From Lophium mytilinum (taxonomy: Eukaryota; Ascomycota; Dothideomycetes; Mytilinidiales; Mytilinidiaceae): a stretch of 64,000 nt of DNA. Positions 49,415 through 60,585 of the stretch are shown here, piece by piece. Each line of letters starts with the position of its first letter. Position 1 is the first letter of the stretch. The DNA lies in assembly GCA_010093605.1 (NCBI GenBank), contig MU004194.1:1039793-1103792 (forward strand). Reading direction: 5' to 3'. A model generated the notes under the pieces. That model made no database searches, was not told the origin of the DNA, and saw only the letters and a program-made list of their open reading frames with translations. The position numbers and the translations under genes are program-made.

Positions 49415-51341
49415 TTAAGATGAGGCACCACTTGACAGAGATTGAGAGACTTCTTTCTCGTCTCCGAAAGGATTCACAGGGGACGAGGGCCTGCTCCTCT
49501 CCTCTGCTTCTTGCATTATTTTCGCTTCTTGAGTTACCATCAACTCCTGCGTGCTCGTCGCTCCTCCGACTGTCCTCACTTCTTGGACTATCGTTGCTTG
49601 ACACGAGATTTTACTGCAAGTCTTTCTTCCCTCTTCTTCCTTCTCCAGCTTCTTCTTCAATCCACCATCCTTGATGAAGATGCATAGACAGAGACAGAAA
49701 GCAATGAGGGCAGACCAGAAGATGAACACGCTTCTGCAAGCTTCCAAGTATGCACCCAACACCTCGTCCTGATGACCAGCAAGCAATCCATCCAGAGGCG
49801 GAGCTGCAAATATGGAGTCGAGAATGGCACGAGTCATTGAGTCGGACAGCGTTCTAGGTATATTTCTCCGCAGCGCATTCGAGAAGATGCCGGTACCGAT
49901 AGCCATCCCAGCTGAAGCACCCAGGGCGCGGATGTAGTTTCGGGTTGTCACACATACCGCGCGATCCTCTGATGGCGACTGATTTTGGGCGAGAACGAGC
50001 GCTGTAAAATGTTAGCGTGGTTTGCTGAGTAGTATTCAGAATTTCTCTTACTAGGCTGAAAGATGCAGCCAACGCCAAATCCGGTCAGAATAAGGACGAT
50101 TACGATCGTCACTACAGAGGTAGTCCGGTCAAACAGATAGTGTAGCCCCGCGCCAGTGGTCCAGCAAACGAAGCCAAACCAAATGACTTCGACATTTCTT
50201 CCTGTCCACGCACTATATTGTCCTGACAATGCTGAGCCGGTGGATTGTGAGATCACCAGCGGGATGATTAGTGCGGCTGCCTTTGCATCCGTCCATCGAC
50301 GGACTGACTGGAAGTATACCGGAAGAAAGAACAGCTCGCTGAAGTACACAGCGCCGATGAGAAAGTTTTGTGTGAACATTGCGCCGAGTGGTAGGGTTCC
50401 GAACAGTCGTCCTAGTATATACATCAGTATGTTGCTTGGAAGAAACAGTTCTAGGCCACTTACCTGGTATCATTGGTAGAGGAGCAAACTTCCGTTCATT
50501 GATGATGAAGAGGACCATGCAAATGCCACCAAGAGTAAGCATCGAAATGACCAAGGGACTGGTAGCCTTGAATTCCGAGCCCAGTCCAGCGACCGGAATC
50601 AAAATCAGTATAGTCCCTGCAGTGCTCAAAACTATCCCAGCATAGTCAATCTTCCGAAGGGTGTCGCAAAGGGCCTGTTTCGGCATGTTTTTTGCAGGAA
50701 GTGTGTATATCAACAAGCAGCCGACGGTAACTGCGAGTGGGCATAGTAGGAAGAAGGTGTGTCGCCAGGAGCTGTGTTCAGCAAAATGAGCCGCAATCAA
50801 AGGTCCGAGGGAGTTTCCTAGTCCGACGCAGGCTCCAAGAATTCCTTGATACCTGTAGCATTTAGGTCAGGTAGGTAATTTAGCGTAGGACTGCTCCAAC
50901 TTACTTTCCTCTTTTTTCTATCGTCACAACGTCAGACACGATTATCATGCAGAGCGCGGTGATGCCGCCGTTCCCAATACCCGCGATGCCGCGAAAGGCG
51001 TAAAACTGGGGACCTGTCTTCGCAAGACCGCAGAGAAGGTCGCCGAGGGCTAGAATTGCCAGAGATGCGACAATCACGACCTTACGACCAAAGATGTCTG
51101 AAAATCGACCGACAAGCGGCTGAACTACTGTATTGGCAATCCATGCCGATGTTCCGGCCCAAAGAACAGTTGAGGCGCAGTGGAGGTCCTTTCCGATTCT
51201 AGGCAAAGCTACTCCTATCGAGTTCGAGTCGAAGTAACTGGTGAAGAAGGCCGTGGCGAGGGCGCCAAACACGATGAGTAGCTGGCGCGTGGGGAGGATG
51301 TTTGTTTGGTCATGAATGGTGACACTCTTTGCGAAAGCCAT
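49415..51341 (-). CDS. MFS drug:H+ antiporter, 14-TM (DHA2-type)
   Basis: 590-aa multidrug transporter of the major facilitator superfamily. Four exons join in frame: 50905-51341, 50464-50852, 50052-50411 and 49415-50001, with introns of 49-52 bases. The first TM is LLIVFGALATAFFTSYFD with NSIGVALP, where DHA2 proteins have their D-x-T-I-V-NVALP motif. Motif A appears as VGRFSDIFGRK. The antiporter motif C is GILGACVGLGNSLGPLIAA at the second junction. About 14 hydrophobic segments can be counted, and a cytoplasmic tail rich in Glu, Lys and Ser ends the protein. It exports unknown small molecules at the plasma or vacuolar membrane. No biosynthetic cluster is adjacent. Confidence 0.9.
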
Positions 51342-52784
51342 ATCGAGGAGTTTTATCGACGATTATCGACTGTGCTTGTAGTGTGGCTATAAAAGAAAGC
51401 CGAGCTTCTTGCTGGAATTGTGCTTCGTTCACGTAGGGTGGTGCAAGAAAGTTGGAGAAGAAGACAGGTCCGACATTTCAAGAAAACGCATATGTGCGGA
51501 CAGGTCCTGAAGGTCGGAATTCCTAGGTTTGAGATCAGAGCGCGAGAACAGAGCACAGGGTTTGCCGAATATATGGGCTGCCGGCTGTGATTCTTCTACC
51601 TTGGTACGCATCCATACATTTCCGGGTCGACTTCTTGGCCGACCCAAAAAGTCATTGTGTTGAGCTGCACTATGTTGTTTCGACTGACACAAGGGCTAGT
51701 ACTTTGACTTGATTACTATAAATCCATGAAACAACGACAGTGCTATGCTTGGAAAGTGATTGCAGAAGTGGCCAGTAATGCGCCTGCCCTAGTGAACATG
51801 AAGAGGCGGCGCGCCGTTGATGATACACGTCAGAATCCGCATTTTGGTGGAGCTTCTGGTTCAGGTTAGGAGTATAGACTGTGACTCAAAATTTTGGAAG
51901 TGGTCCAGCGATGATAGAATCATTATCTTGAATTATGGTGGGACGTTGAAAGGAGAGCCGTGGGAAGCTTGTGGAGAAGTGCCTTGCGCTAGGCAGAAAA
52001 GCGCTGGACTGTTTTGTCACCCTTGCTTAACATCTAGCCATGATACCCAGGCTTGCTCAACCCTTCATTAACACCACGGGGCTTTCACTCACTGATCAGA
52101 CATTACAAGCTGGTACATTTAGCACAGCCGGGTTGGTATGTTGCGTTCCAGAGCTCTTTCGGCTAGGTTCTTCCTCCTCGTCCTATCATGACCCCCTTTC
52201 CGGCCGGCAGATCACGATAAAAAGAATCCACAAACCCGGCAATGCCTCACAACGTGGGAAAATGCTCTCCTCCAAGCTCCGGGCAGTTTAGTGCTCAAGT
52301 TCGTCTGTCTGCGCCCCGACTTCCCGGATCTCTTGAGACATACCACGGAAGCGGATTTACCAGAATAGCAATCGTAAAGACCGTTGATTTTGTTCATGGG
52401 AACATCGATACCTGGACTTCCTTACTGAGCACTATGGCCAGCTCTGTAGTCGCCGACCACTGCGGTGTTAGTAGCTATTGTTCATTTTGAGGCATCTTAT
52501 ATGACTGAGAAACCGGAGTTACCGGCTGTCCAACACCAAAAGCGGTCAAAAGATGGTCATCCTATATGATACGGCAAATACTCTCGGTTCATAGTTATGC
52601 GAAGGTATTTCGAGGCCTATTACTGGTGTGAAAAGGGAGATACTGATATGCAAAGGATCTGAAAGATGAGATACAAGAGATCACGTGACGTCTCAACCTC
52701 GATATACTTACCCACCACTACTCTGGAACCCCAGCCGGAAGATACGGCGACTAACTCCTCAGCACGTGAGCCTACTTCCCCAAG
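51342..52784. other. divergent intergenic region
   Basis: About 1.4 kb between the MFS gene and the esterase. Frames of 60-90 codons only, without features. It must hold both promoters. Confidence 0.5.
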
Positions 52785-52791
52785 ATATAAA
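52785..52791 (+). promoter_or_regulatory. TATA box of the esterase gene
   Basis: ATATAAAG is 24 bases before one in-frame ATG (52809) and 75 bases before the next (52860). Transcription normally starts some 30 bases or more downstream of TATA, so the ATG at 52860 is the better start. Confidence 0.45.
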
Positions 52792-52859
52792 GACCTTATC
52801 CCCTCCGAATGGCTCGCAGCGAAACTTCCAGCATCCACCCCAAACTTCCGGCCGGCAAA

Positions 52860-54073
52860 ATGTCCACACCAGCACCCACAATCTATCAACCCCTTCATTC
52901 CTCCCTTCTCCCTAAATTAGACCACGAATATGTTGCCTTCCACAACGAACATCTCGCACAAATCATTCCCTCTGAGTCGGTGCCATGGGACCCTGCGTCC
53001 CGCTTCGTGGCATCCCCTTTGCGATTCGGTGCGCAGGAGAAAGTGCCGGTAGGGAGTACGCGGGATATCGAGAAGGGGGATTGGCAGGCGAGGGTGTTTA
53101 CGCCTGAAGAAAAAGCAAAAGAAGGGAAGTGGCCGTGTCTTCTCTGGTTTCACGGTGGTGGGTGGGTGCTCGGAGGCTTGGATAGCGAGAATGCGTACTT
53201 GACGAGGGTATGCCGAGGTGAGTTCCATAGCTTTCCATCTACCAGAGAGCACTTGGCAGGTTCATTTAGAAGACCGAGACCACATCCAGAACGAAAGTTG
53301 ACTTGATGATCTCTAGATGTTAGCTGTGTCGTCGTTTCTATCAACTACCGCCACGCGCCCGAACACCCCTATCCCGCCGCCGCCGACGACTCATTAGCAG
53401 GACTGCAGTGGATCGTCTCCGAAGAAGGTTCAAAAGAGCTAGATATTGACGTTGCACGAATCGCCGTCGGTGGCCTATCTGCGTACGTTCATCGCATCCA
53501 ACTTTCCCTTGAAGCCTGCTAACGTCCCACAGCGGCGGCGGCCTCGCTGCAACCGTCACCATGCGCGCCGCCTTCGCCTCTCCTCAAATTCCCCTGCTCT
53601 TCCAGCTCCTCATCTGCCCCGTACTCGACAACACCGCTACCGCTGACTCTCCCGACTCTCGCTGGTACTCTAACCGGCACGCGCCCTTTCTAACCCCAAG
53701 CCGCATGCTCAACTACCGAAACCACTACTTCAAGAATTCTGCCGACTGGGCGAACTTTGACGCCAGTCCCATCCTTGCAAGCCCGGAGCAGCTGGCAGGG
53801 AGCCCGAAGACGTGGATTAGCGTAGCGGAGTGTGACTTGCTGGCTAAAGAGGCGGAAGATTTTGGGGGGTTGTTGAAAGGACAGGGCGTGGAGACGGAGG
53901 TAGTGGTTTATGAAGGGTGTACGCATAGTTTGTTGATGCTTGCAGGGTGAGTGGATTCTTTCGTTTGATAACGTGGGATATTAGTGATGCTAATTGTGAA
54001 AAGGGTTATGGAGAAGGGCAGACGACTGGTCAGCGAGTCTTGTGAGGCGTTGAAGGAGGCGTTGCATTCGTGA
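52860..54073 (+). CDS. alpha/beta-hydrolase, hormone-sensitive lipase/esterase type
   Basis: 335-aa esterase of the HSL-like alpha/beta-hydrolase_3 family, hydrolysing small carboxyl esters. Four exons keep phase: 52860-53217, 53317-53482, 53533-53946 and 54004-54073. The oxyanion motif HGGGW is at residues 98-102. The nucleophile elbow is GGLSAGG with Ser174, split by the second intron, which supports the splice model. The conserved SINYRHAPEHPYPAA segment is at about 127-141, the acid is the Asp in AECDLLAKEAEDF and the base the His in EGCTHSL. No signal peptide was seen, so probably intracellular. Substrate unknown. An ATG at 52809 is in frame, but the TATA position favours 52860. Confidence 0.9.
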
Positions 54074-54318
54074 TTAATTTTCATTAGAAGCAACTTAATC
54101 ATAACCCTCCTAGTCCAACCGCGCCTAAGAATACAGAGGAATAATTCAAAGCGCCCTAGTCCAGCCGCCTTTAATATTACAGATGAAGGGTTCAAAGCGC
54201 TAACGAAGGACCAAATTCTCGCACCCATTGTCCTTAACGCCATGGGAGACCGGCCCCAACATCCCACATCTTCACTTTCCACTTTCACCCGCCAGGCTCA
54301 AAACCTTGAGGGCCATGC

Positions 54319-54966
54319 TCATTCAAGGGGAAAATCATACCAATCAGCCGCCCTATTCCTCAGCATCTCCACCTGTTCCCTAAACCTCTCCGTCTTAAAG
54401 ACAACCACAATCTCATCCGCCTCAATCTCCGCCAAAACCCCCCTATACCGTCTTCTGAGCAAATCATACTCCTTGGCCATCACCACCAGATCCCCGTTCC
54501 ACTTCCCCTTGCACAGCCTCCGCAGCTTCGCCCACGCCTTCGTGTCGACATCTTGATGGGACAGCATGATACATTTCTGCGTTTGCTCCATCACTTTCCA
54601 TTGGTCGTGCTCGCTGAACGTATGTATCTCTTGTCGGATGCGGTCGTACAGCGCTGTGCCTACGCGGACGCAGGGTTGGAGGGCCTTCTGCCGGCAAGCC
54701 TTAAGAGCGCGCGTATGGTCTGGGAGCTGTTCGACATGCTGGTCGAGGAACGCTTCGAATGGGGCGGCGTTTGCGGTTGGGGTAGGGAGGCGGATGGCGA
54801 GGCACTCTTTAGGGAAGTCGGTCTGAGTTGTTGCGTCGCAGTAAGTGGCTTTGGGGCTCGGGCGGGGCAAGGTTGTGTTTGATTGATTAGGGAGGGAGTG
54901 GATGTCCATATTTGTGGATTTCTGGCGTTTTCTGAGTGGTAGTCTTATATGCATTCCCGCACTCAT
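54319..54966 (-). CDS. hypothetical basic/helical protein
   Basis: 215-aa single-exon protein with no recognised family. Residues 1-60 are disordered with a basic RLPLRKRQKS patch; from about 70 to the end it appears helical (FEAFLDQHVEQLPDHTRALK, WKVMEQTQKCIMLSHQDVDT, AWAKLRRLCKGKW, YDLLRRRYRGVLAEIEADEI). An internal ATG at 54909 could also serve as start. The opposite strand is open for 109 codons, which lowers confidence slightly. It lies tail-to-tail with the esterase gene, about 245 bases away. Function unknown. Confidence 0.55.
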   Translation of the reverse strand: MSAGMHIRLPLRKRQKSTNMDIHSLPNQSNTTLPRPSPKATYCDATTQTDFPKECLAIRLPTPTANAAPFEAFLDQHVEQLPDHTRALKACRQKALQPCVRVGTALYDRIRQEIHTFSEHDQWKVMEQTQKCIMLSHQDVDTKAWAKLRRLCKGKWNGDLVVMAKEYDLLRRRYRGVLAEIEADEIVVVFKTERFREQVEMLRNRAADWYDFPLE

Positions 54967-55573
54967 CCTTTTTTCGAGTGCTGAGAGATGTGTTGGGAGG
55001 CCGGAGCGAATAAGTATGTTGAAGCGATGGCAATTGGTTGAGAGATGGGTAGCTGATGATGAAGTCGGGATGTGTCATTTTCACGGCTTGGGTCTTTGAA
55101 TGTGAACTGGAAGGCGAGGTACAGAATCTAAAAGGAAAGCGCGGATGCAGGAGCGGCCAATATGGTGCTTTCGACGGCAGGAAATTTTGTCGAGCTTGAT
55201 ATATTGGAATCGTGCTACTATTGCGGAGGCACCCTGTAGTTGAAGGTTGGTGATGAAGAGAAAGGCCTGTGCGAAATGAGTGTGATAGGCCACGGTCGCA
55301 TGGTGTAGGTCCACTCGAGAGCCACAAGGCCTAAGGCCTAAGGCCTCAGACCAACCAGGTAAAACAATCGGGCACTACGTGGCTTCATGTTTGGAAAAAA
55401 TCAAGGTAGTAATTGTGGGGTGGTTCCGTGGTCATCATGATGGTAGGTATTTAGGAACCCTGGGTCTATTTTTGTTAAATTCATAGAAAAACCGAGGGTT
55501 GAGACACCAACTTACCACTCTTCGTTATCAATTAATGAGCTAGATATCGATGGCGGACATGTTCTCAGCCAAC
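54967..55573. other. intergenic, no gene seen
   Basis: About 600 bases containing short frames only and a small triplicated motif AGGCCTAAGGCCTAAGGCCT at 55328-55347. Both neighbours are on the minus strand. Confidence 0.5.
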
Positions 55574-56794
55574 TTATAATCTAGCTCTTCCAATGTCAAC
55601 TCGCAAGAATGCCTCCAGGCACTCCACCACTTCCGGGTCATCATCACGATTCACGACTCTGTCGATCTTGCCGTCATCCCACGCAAAGCCGAACCAGAGC
55701 AGTACTCCCAGGTCTCTTGCGAGCGCAACACGGCCTTTCCACAGTTCTTGCATCCCCAGATCGATGTCGATGCATGCCGTCAACTCGTTCCAGAACAGAT
55801 CTCGTAATTCGTCAACGTTCTCGAAGTATACAAATGATTGGTTCGATTCTAAGTCTATCCAGCCTAGTAGATATTCCAGCCCGTACAGACACGTCCCAAA
55901 TGGGAGGTGCTCTGCTTCGGCCCAGTCTACAAGACCAGCTAGGGAGCCAGTAGTAGGTTCAACCAGGATATTTGCTGGAACTACATCGCCGTGGTTGACG
56001 ACTATGGGGAGTGATTCTATAAAGGGCAACTGATAGAGAATAGATTGCGCATGCGTTCGGAGTGCAGCGGTTGGCAAGTCGGATACTAGCTGAGCGAGTC
56101 TCGATTTGATAGAGGCGCCAACCTTGCCAGTCATCTGGGTGGATTGCTCAGGAAAGCTGGATGATAAGAGGAAAGACGGCGTTTGGAGGTTTGGGGCAGA
56201 TGTCGGCCATCCTCGCGCGACAAACTGCGCAAAGTCTTTGACGAGTCGCGACTGCCTCGCCCATTCGTGAAGACCCAGCGTTCGGGACCTTGGCTGAAGT
56301 TTCGAATACGGGGTCCCGGCCAGAAACTCAACAGCGTAGACTCGAAGGCCTTCTGGTATAGCCATATGATCTCTGCTTTCCACCGCTTCAATAAGGGGGC
56401 ATTTGGGGCCGTAAATTCCCTTCGCAGCTCCTGCAATCTCGATATCTAAAGCATATCTTTCCGGTCGGAACTGGACAATAAAGTTGACGTGTTCTTGACC
56501 TCTGCTTTTCGAACATCCAATGTCTTTTCCAGCATCAATGATGTTACGTCTTTCATCTCTTTCGAGTCCAGGCAACTTATCTTTGCCTTTTTCCGAACGA
56601 AGCTCCTTAGACTTTCCTTCTCGTCGACTTATTTCTTTAGTACTTACAAGCACTGTGTAACTACAAGCACCTTGCGTACCACAAGGGCTCACTTCGGCTC
56701 CCGGCCATCTCTTCCTGACGACCTCGTCACACTCCTCCTTGATCAACTCCGAAAGTATACTTCCTCCAACTGATGAGACGAGCGTCATTTCCAT
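55574..56794 (-). CDS. APH-type kinase-like protein
   Basis: 406-aa protein of the aminoglycoside phosphotransferase / choline kinase-like superfamily. The catalytic loop is VVNHGDVVPANILVEP (Brenner-type HGD and Asn) and the metal-binding Asp follows in LAGLVDWAEAEHLPFG. N-terminally, SPCGTQGACSYTVLV and VNFIVQFRPERYALDIEIA fit fungal APH proteins. It phosphorylates an unknown small molecule; many fungal members are uncharacterised. The frame extends two codons upstream, but the first ATG is at 56794 (another at 56788). Exon structure simple. Expected length for fungal APH proteins is about 350-500. Confidence 0.83.
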   Translation of the reverse strand: MEMTLVSSVGGSILSELIKEECDEVVRKRWPGAEVSPCGTQGACSYTVLVSTKEISRREGKSKELRSEKGKDKLPGLERDERRNIIDAGKDIGCSKSRGQEHVNFIVQFRPERYALDIEIAGAAKGIYGPKCPLIEAVESRDHMAIPEGLRVYAVEFLAGTPYSKLQPRSRTLGLHEWARQSRLVKDFAQFVARGWPTSAPNLQTPSFLLSSSFPEQSTQMTGKVGASIKSRLAQLVSDLPTAALRTHAQSILYQLPFIESLPIVVNHGDVVPANILVEPTTGSLAGLVDWAEAEHLPFGTCLYGLEYLLGWIDLESNQSFVYFENVDELRDLFWNELTACIDIDLGMQELWKGRVALARDLGVLLWFGFAWDDGKIDRVVNRDDDPEVVECLEAFLRVDIGRARL

Positions 56795-58315
56795 GATCAA
56801 CTTGTTGAAGCAAGTTCATGACTTCGCAGCGATGATGTAGTGGCAGTGCCATGATAGCTGCGACTGAGCCGCCGTAGCCTGTGAGCCTGTCTGGATGCCA
56901 AGATTGAGGCGCGGTGGTGGAGGGCCTGGACATGTGGTTCGCTGGGCGTGCGGGGTGTGCATGATTGCGCGATTGGCACGATTGGGTGTTACGGCTAGAG
57001 TGGGGCCAGAAAAAGCAGTATAACGGAAAGCGCTGAGGGACGTGACTGGCTGAAAATAATGATATTTGATGAGAAAATAGGAGGGAAATTGGGGGATGTG
57101 ACGTATCTGCAAGAGTTGAAGGGGATACCCAAGTTTTGTGCAAGCGATAGCTCTAACGGAACGGCTTGAATGGGTTGAAACTCGAGAGAGCTACAGGTAA
57201 GAAGATGATGTTTTCCCAAGACAAATCTGGTGGTTGTTTGCTCCACTCTGCTCATATTAACAGAAACGTACCTTTGCTGCCTTCTCGTCTGACTTCGGGA
57301 TTCGTACGAGGCATGAGATGGCTTCCTAGCTGCTAATTTATAAAAGGGCCGAGAAGCTGAAATCCAACAGCCGAACAAAGGCACCGACATTGTGATTGAT
57401 GTTGCCAGCTGTTACGTGTGTAGGATATCGATACTCTTATCTTCATATCGCTCAATAATTTCCCCCGTTTGGCTTCGATTCCCTAGTCTTTATCTCGTCG
57501 ATATACTGTACAATGGGGGCTGATGGGGCTATCACGAGAGGGAGTACCTGGGCATCCTCATCGTGTGCAGGAATGACTTGAGGGCAGCTTCTCTAGAAAC
57601 GAAGCTTGCCACCTGCCTGCATTCGGAGATGGTAGATGATGCAGGTGCTGTCTGAATTTTCTTCGCTTCAACCCGCGCCAAGAATGCGGAGACGCCTGTT
57701 CCCGTCTGCCTCAGCAACTCGGTCATCCTCTTACGTCGCTGCTAGCTGCCAGAGCTAGGCATGCACGGTATCTGGACGACGGTATTTCATATCTGGGCAT
57801 CCCTACTGTCCCCGAAATATCTCACGCTTTCGCCGCACGATGCTCGGTGTCTGATTGATGAAACGAAGCCGCCGAGGTTCTCCCAGTCGAATCCCACCCT
57901 CTCCTGACGCAAGCGGCACATTTCTCACGGCCTTACGTACTTCTAGCTCGCTCTAGGGCCCTTCTAGCGCCACCGATCGGTCGACGGACTCCACTGGGAC
58001 TCAGCGGCTCGGTATCCGCTACAAGCTGCCGCACCGGGCTGCGGTCAAAGCAGCAGGTGCTTATCACGCCTCCCAGATTCAGAGCAACACACGCCCACAG
58101 ACGCTCGGGCGCGGGGACACCGCGTGGTGAGTTGCCGCACCTCTTCCAAGCATGTGGGTTCTCGTATATCTTGACCTGCTGTGGCCTAGCGCCATCTGCG
58201 GACAGGACCTTAACTGCTGAATCTTCACGCGACTCTCAAAGCTCAGTCGCGACTCCTGTCCCTCTTTTTCTACCGTTTCTCCCGTTTTTGTACGTTCTCA
58301 GCACTTCTTTGCACC
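56795..58315. other. divergent intergenic, no supported gene
   Basis: About 1.5 kb. A 138-codon minus frame (56727-57143) overlaps the kinase 5' end and has no features; it could be leader. The 300 bases before 58316 form a GC-rich then T-rich leader (CCTCTTTTTCTACCG) for the permease. Confidence 0.45.
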
Positions 58316-60293
58316 ATGAGTCTCCCAGAGCGCCCCTACGGCGAGGGAGCCGCCCTTGGCGACCAACAAGAGACACGCCGACGCAGTTCAGCCCGGAAAT
58401 TCAGTCTCACCAAGGGAGATCATGGAAAAGGTCTTGAAGGAGGCGTGGACAACGCTGCCGACGACCTGCTCGAGGCCATGGGGTACCAGTCCGAGCTGGT
58501 ACGCAACAGGTCCACGCTGCAGGTTGTCTTCATGTCCTTTGTGTTGGCCTCAATTCCCTACGGACTAGCAACAACCTTCTTCTATCCGCTTGTGGGCGGC
58601 GGCCCGGCCAACATCATCTGGGGCTGGGTGACCGTGTCCATCATCATTCTCTGCGTCGCTATTTCCTTAGGAGAGATCACGTCGGTATATCCAACAGCCG
58701 GAGGCGTCTATTACCAAACCTTCATGCTTGCGCCGCCGTCATATCGCAGGATCGCCTCATGGATTTGTGGCTGGTCATTCGTCGTCGGAAACATCACAAT
58801 TACCCTAGCTGTGAACTTTGGTACCGCACTCTTCCTCATCTCCTGCATCAACGTCTTTGGCAGCACCATGGAGGCTCCCGATGCTGGCATCTTCCCTGCA
58901 GAGACATATCAAGTCTTCCTGGTGTTTCTCGCCATCACCTTGCTGTGCAACGCCGTCTCCGCCTTCGGCAACAAGTACCTCCCCCTTCTCGACGTACGTA
59001 CCGGACCCCAGACCCCCTCCCTGTTTCTCTACTCACGTGACACTAGACCTTCGCCATCTTTTGGACCTTTGCAGGTGTAATCTCCATCATCGTGTGCATC
59101 CTCGCCCTGGCCAAGAACGGCCGCCACAGCGCCAAATACGTCTTCACCAAATTCGAGCCACAGTCCGGCTGGCCGGCCGGCTGGTCATTCTGCGTCGGCC
59201 TCCTGCAAGCAGCCTACGCAACTTCGTCCACCGGCATGATCATCTCGTTAGTCCCCAGCGCGATCCACCCCAAGCAGCTTTACTCCATAGCAGCTACATC
59301 CCAAGCAACATCTCCCTCGTTCCAGAGCAACAGTTCCACAGCAACACACGTGACATTACCTGACGGAACTATTCTTCTAACGAACCCCGTCCCCCTCTCT
59401 TTCTCCGAAAGTAAGTGACTGCGGCTAACGCTGCCCGCAGGATGTGCGAAGAAGTCGAAAAACCCGCGACCCAGGTCCCCAAAGCGATGGTCGCCACCAT
59501 CATCATCAACACCATCGGCGGGCTCGTCTTCCTCATCCCAATCGTCTTCGTCCTCCCCGACCTCACCCTTCTCATCGGCCTCGTCTCAGGCCAACCCGTC
59601 CCCACCATCTTCAAGTTCGCCGTCGGGTCCGCCGGCGGCGCCTTCGGCCTCCTCGTTCCCCTTATCGTACTGGCGTTCTTCTGCGGCATCGGCTGCACGA
59701 CCGCCGCCGCCCGCTGCGTATGGGCCTTCTCCCGCGACGGCGCCATCCCCGGCAGCAAGTACTGGAAGGAAGTCAACCCGAAGCTGGACGTGCCGTTCAA
59801 TGCGATGATGCTGAGCATGGTCATACAAATCATCCTCGGTATCATCTACTTCGGCTCCACGGCTGCCTTCAACGCCTTCTCCAGCGTCGGCGTCATCTGC
59901 CTCACCCTCTCCTACGCCGTCCCCATTGCTGTCTCGCTCATTGGCGGGCGCACGCACGTCAAGACGGGCGAGTTCTACATGGGGGTTGTCGGTTTGGTCG
60001 CGAACGTCGTGGCGATTGGTAAGTCGAGCTGCTCCACTGTAATTATTTTGGGAACGTGCTAATTTCTTGCGATAGCATGGTCTGCCCTCGCCATTCCCCT
60101 CTTCTGTATGCCCTCTTACCTACCCGTTTCATCGACGACCATGAACTACGCCTCCGTCGTCTTTTTCGCGTTTTTCGTCATCGCGTCCCTGTGGTACTTC
60201 GTCTGGGGCCGCAAGCACTACGCCGGCCCGCCGGTGCAGGAGGATGCGGTGCTCGAGGAGCGGAGGGCGAGTATCCGGGCAGGGAGCCTGTGA
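58316..60293 (+). CDS. APC-family amino acid/choline permease
   Basis: 557-aa transporter of the amino acid-polyamine-organocation superfamily, most like fungal GABA/choline-type permeases. Four exons: 58316-58993, 59047-59246, 59441-60018 and 60076-60293; all phases agree. Signatures are LASIPYGLATTFFYPLVGGG in TM1, SLGEITSVYPTAGGVYYQ, MCEEVEKPATQVPKAMV at the third-exon start (the classic GMxI-MCEEV motif is split by the intron), and CVWAFSRDGAIPGSKYW. About 12 membrane segments. The second intron is 194 bases. It imports amino acids or choline at the plasma membrane; the exact substrate cannot be told from sequence. N-terminal 50 residues are cytosolic, Arg/Lys-rich. Confidence 0.92.
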
Positions 60294-60585
60294 AGCTATG
60301 AGTTGGTCGCTCAAAGCTAGCGAAATATGGGATGAGGGATATCTAGTGGAGTAGGGGATTAAGGGGCTGTATATATATAGCATAGGGTGGTTGGACGGTG
60401 TTCGACCTGGTGATGGTTTGCTTGATACTCATGTATAAAAACCTTATCCTTTTGTGTCTTGATACATATATCCACATAATTCGAACAAACCAAACGCTCA
60501 GGATTGAACGGGTATCTCATTCAAGCATTATCTCTCACACAGACGGAAAGAAATTCCTCACGTAGGCTGTTAAGCAAACCCTCAC
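60294..60585. other. convergent 3' flanks
   Basis: About 290 bases between the permease and SDA1, tail to tail. A/T-rich stretches (TATATATATAGCAT) fit polyadenylation regions. No gene. Confidence 0.45.
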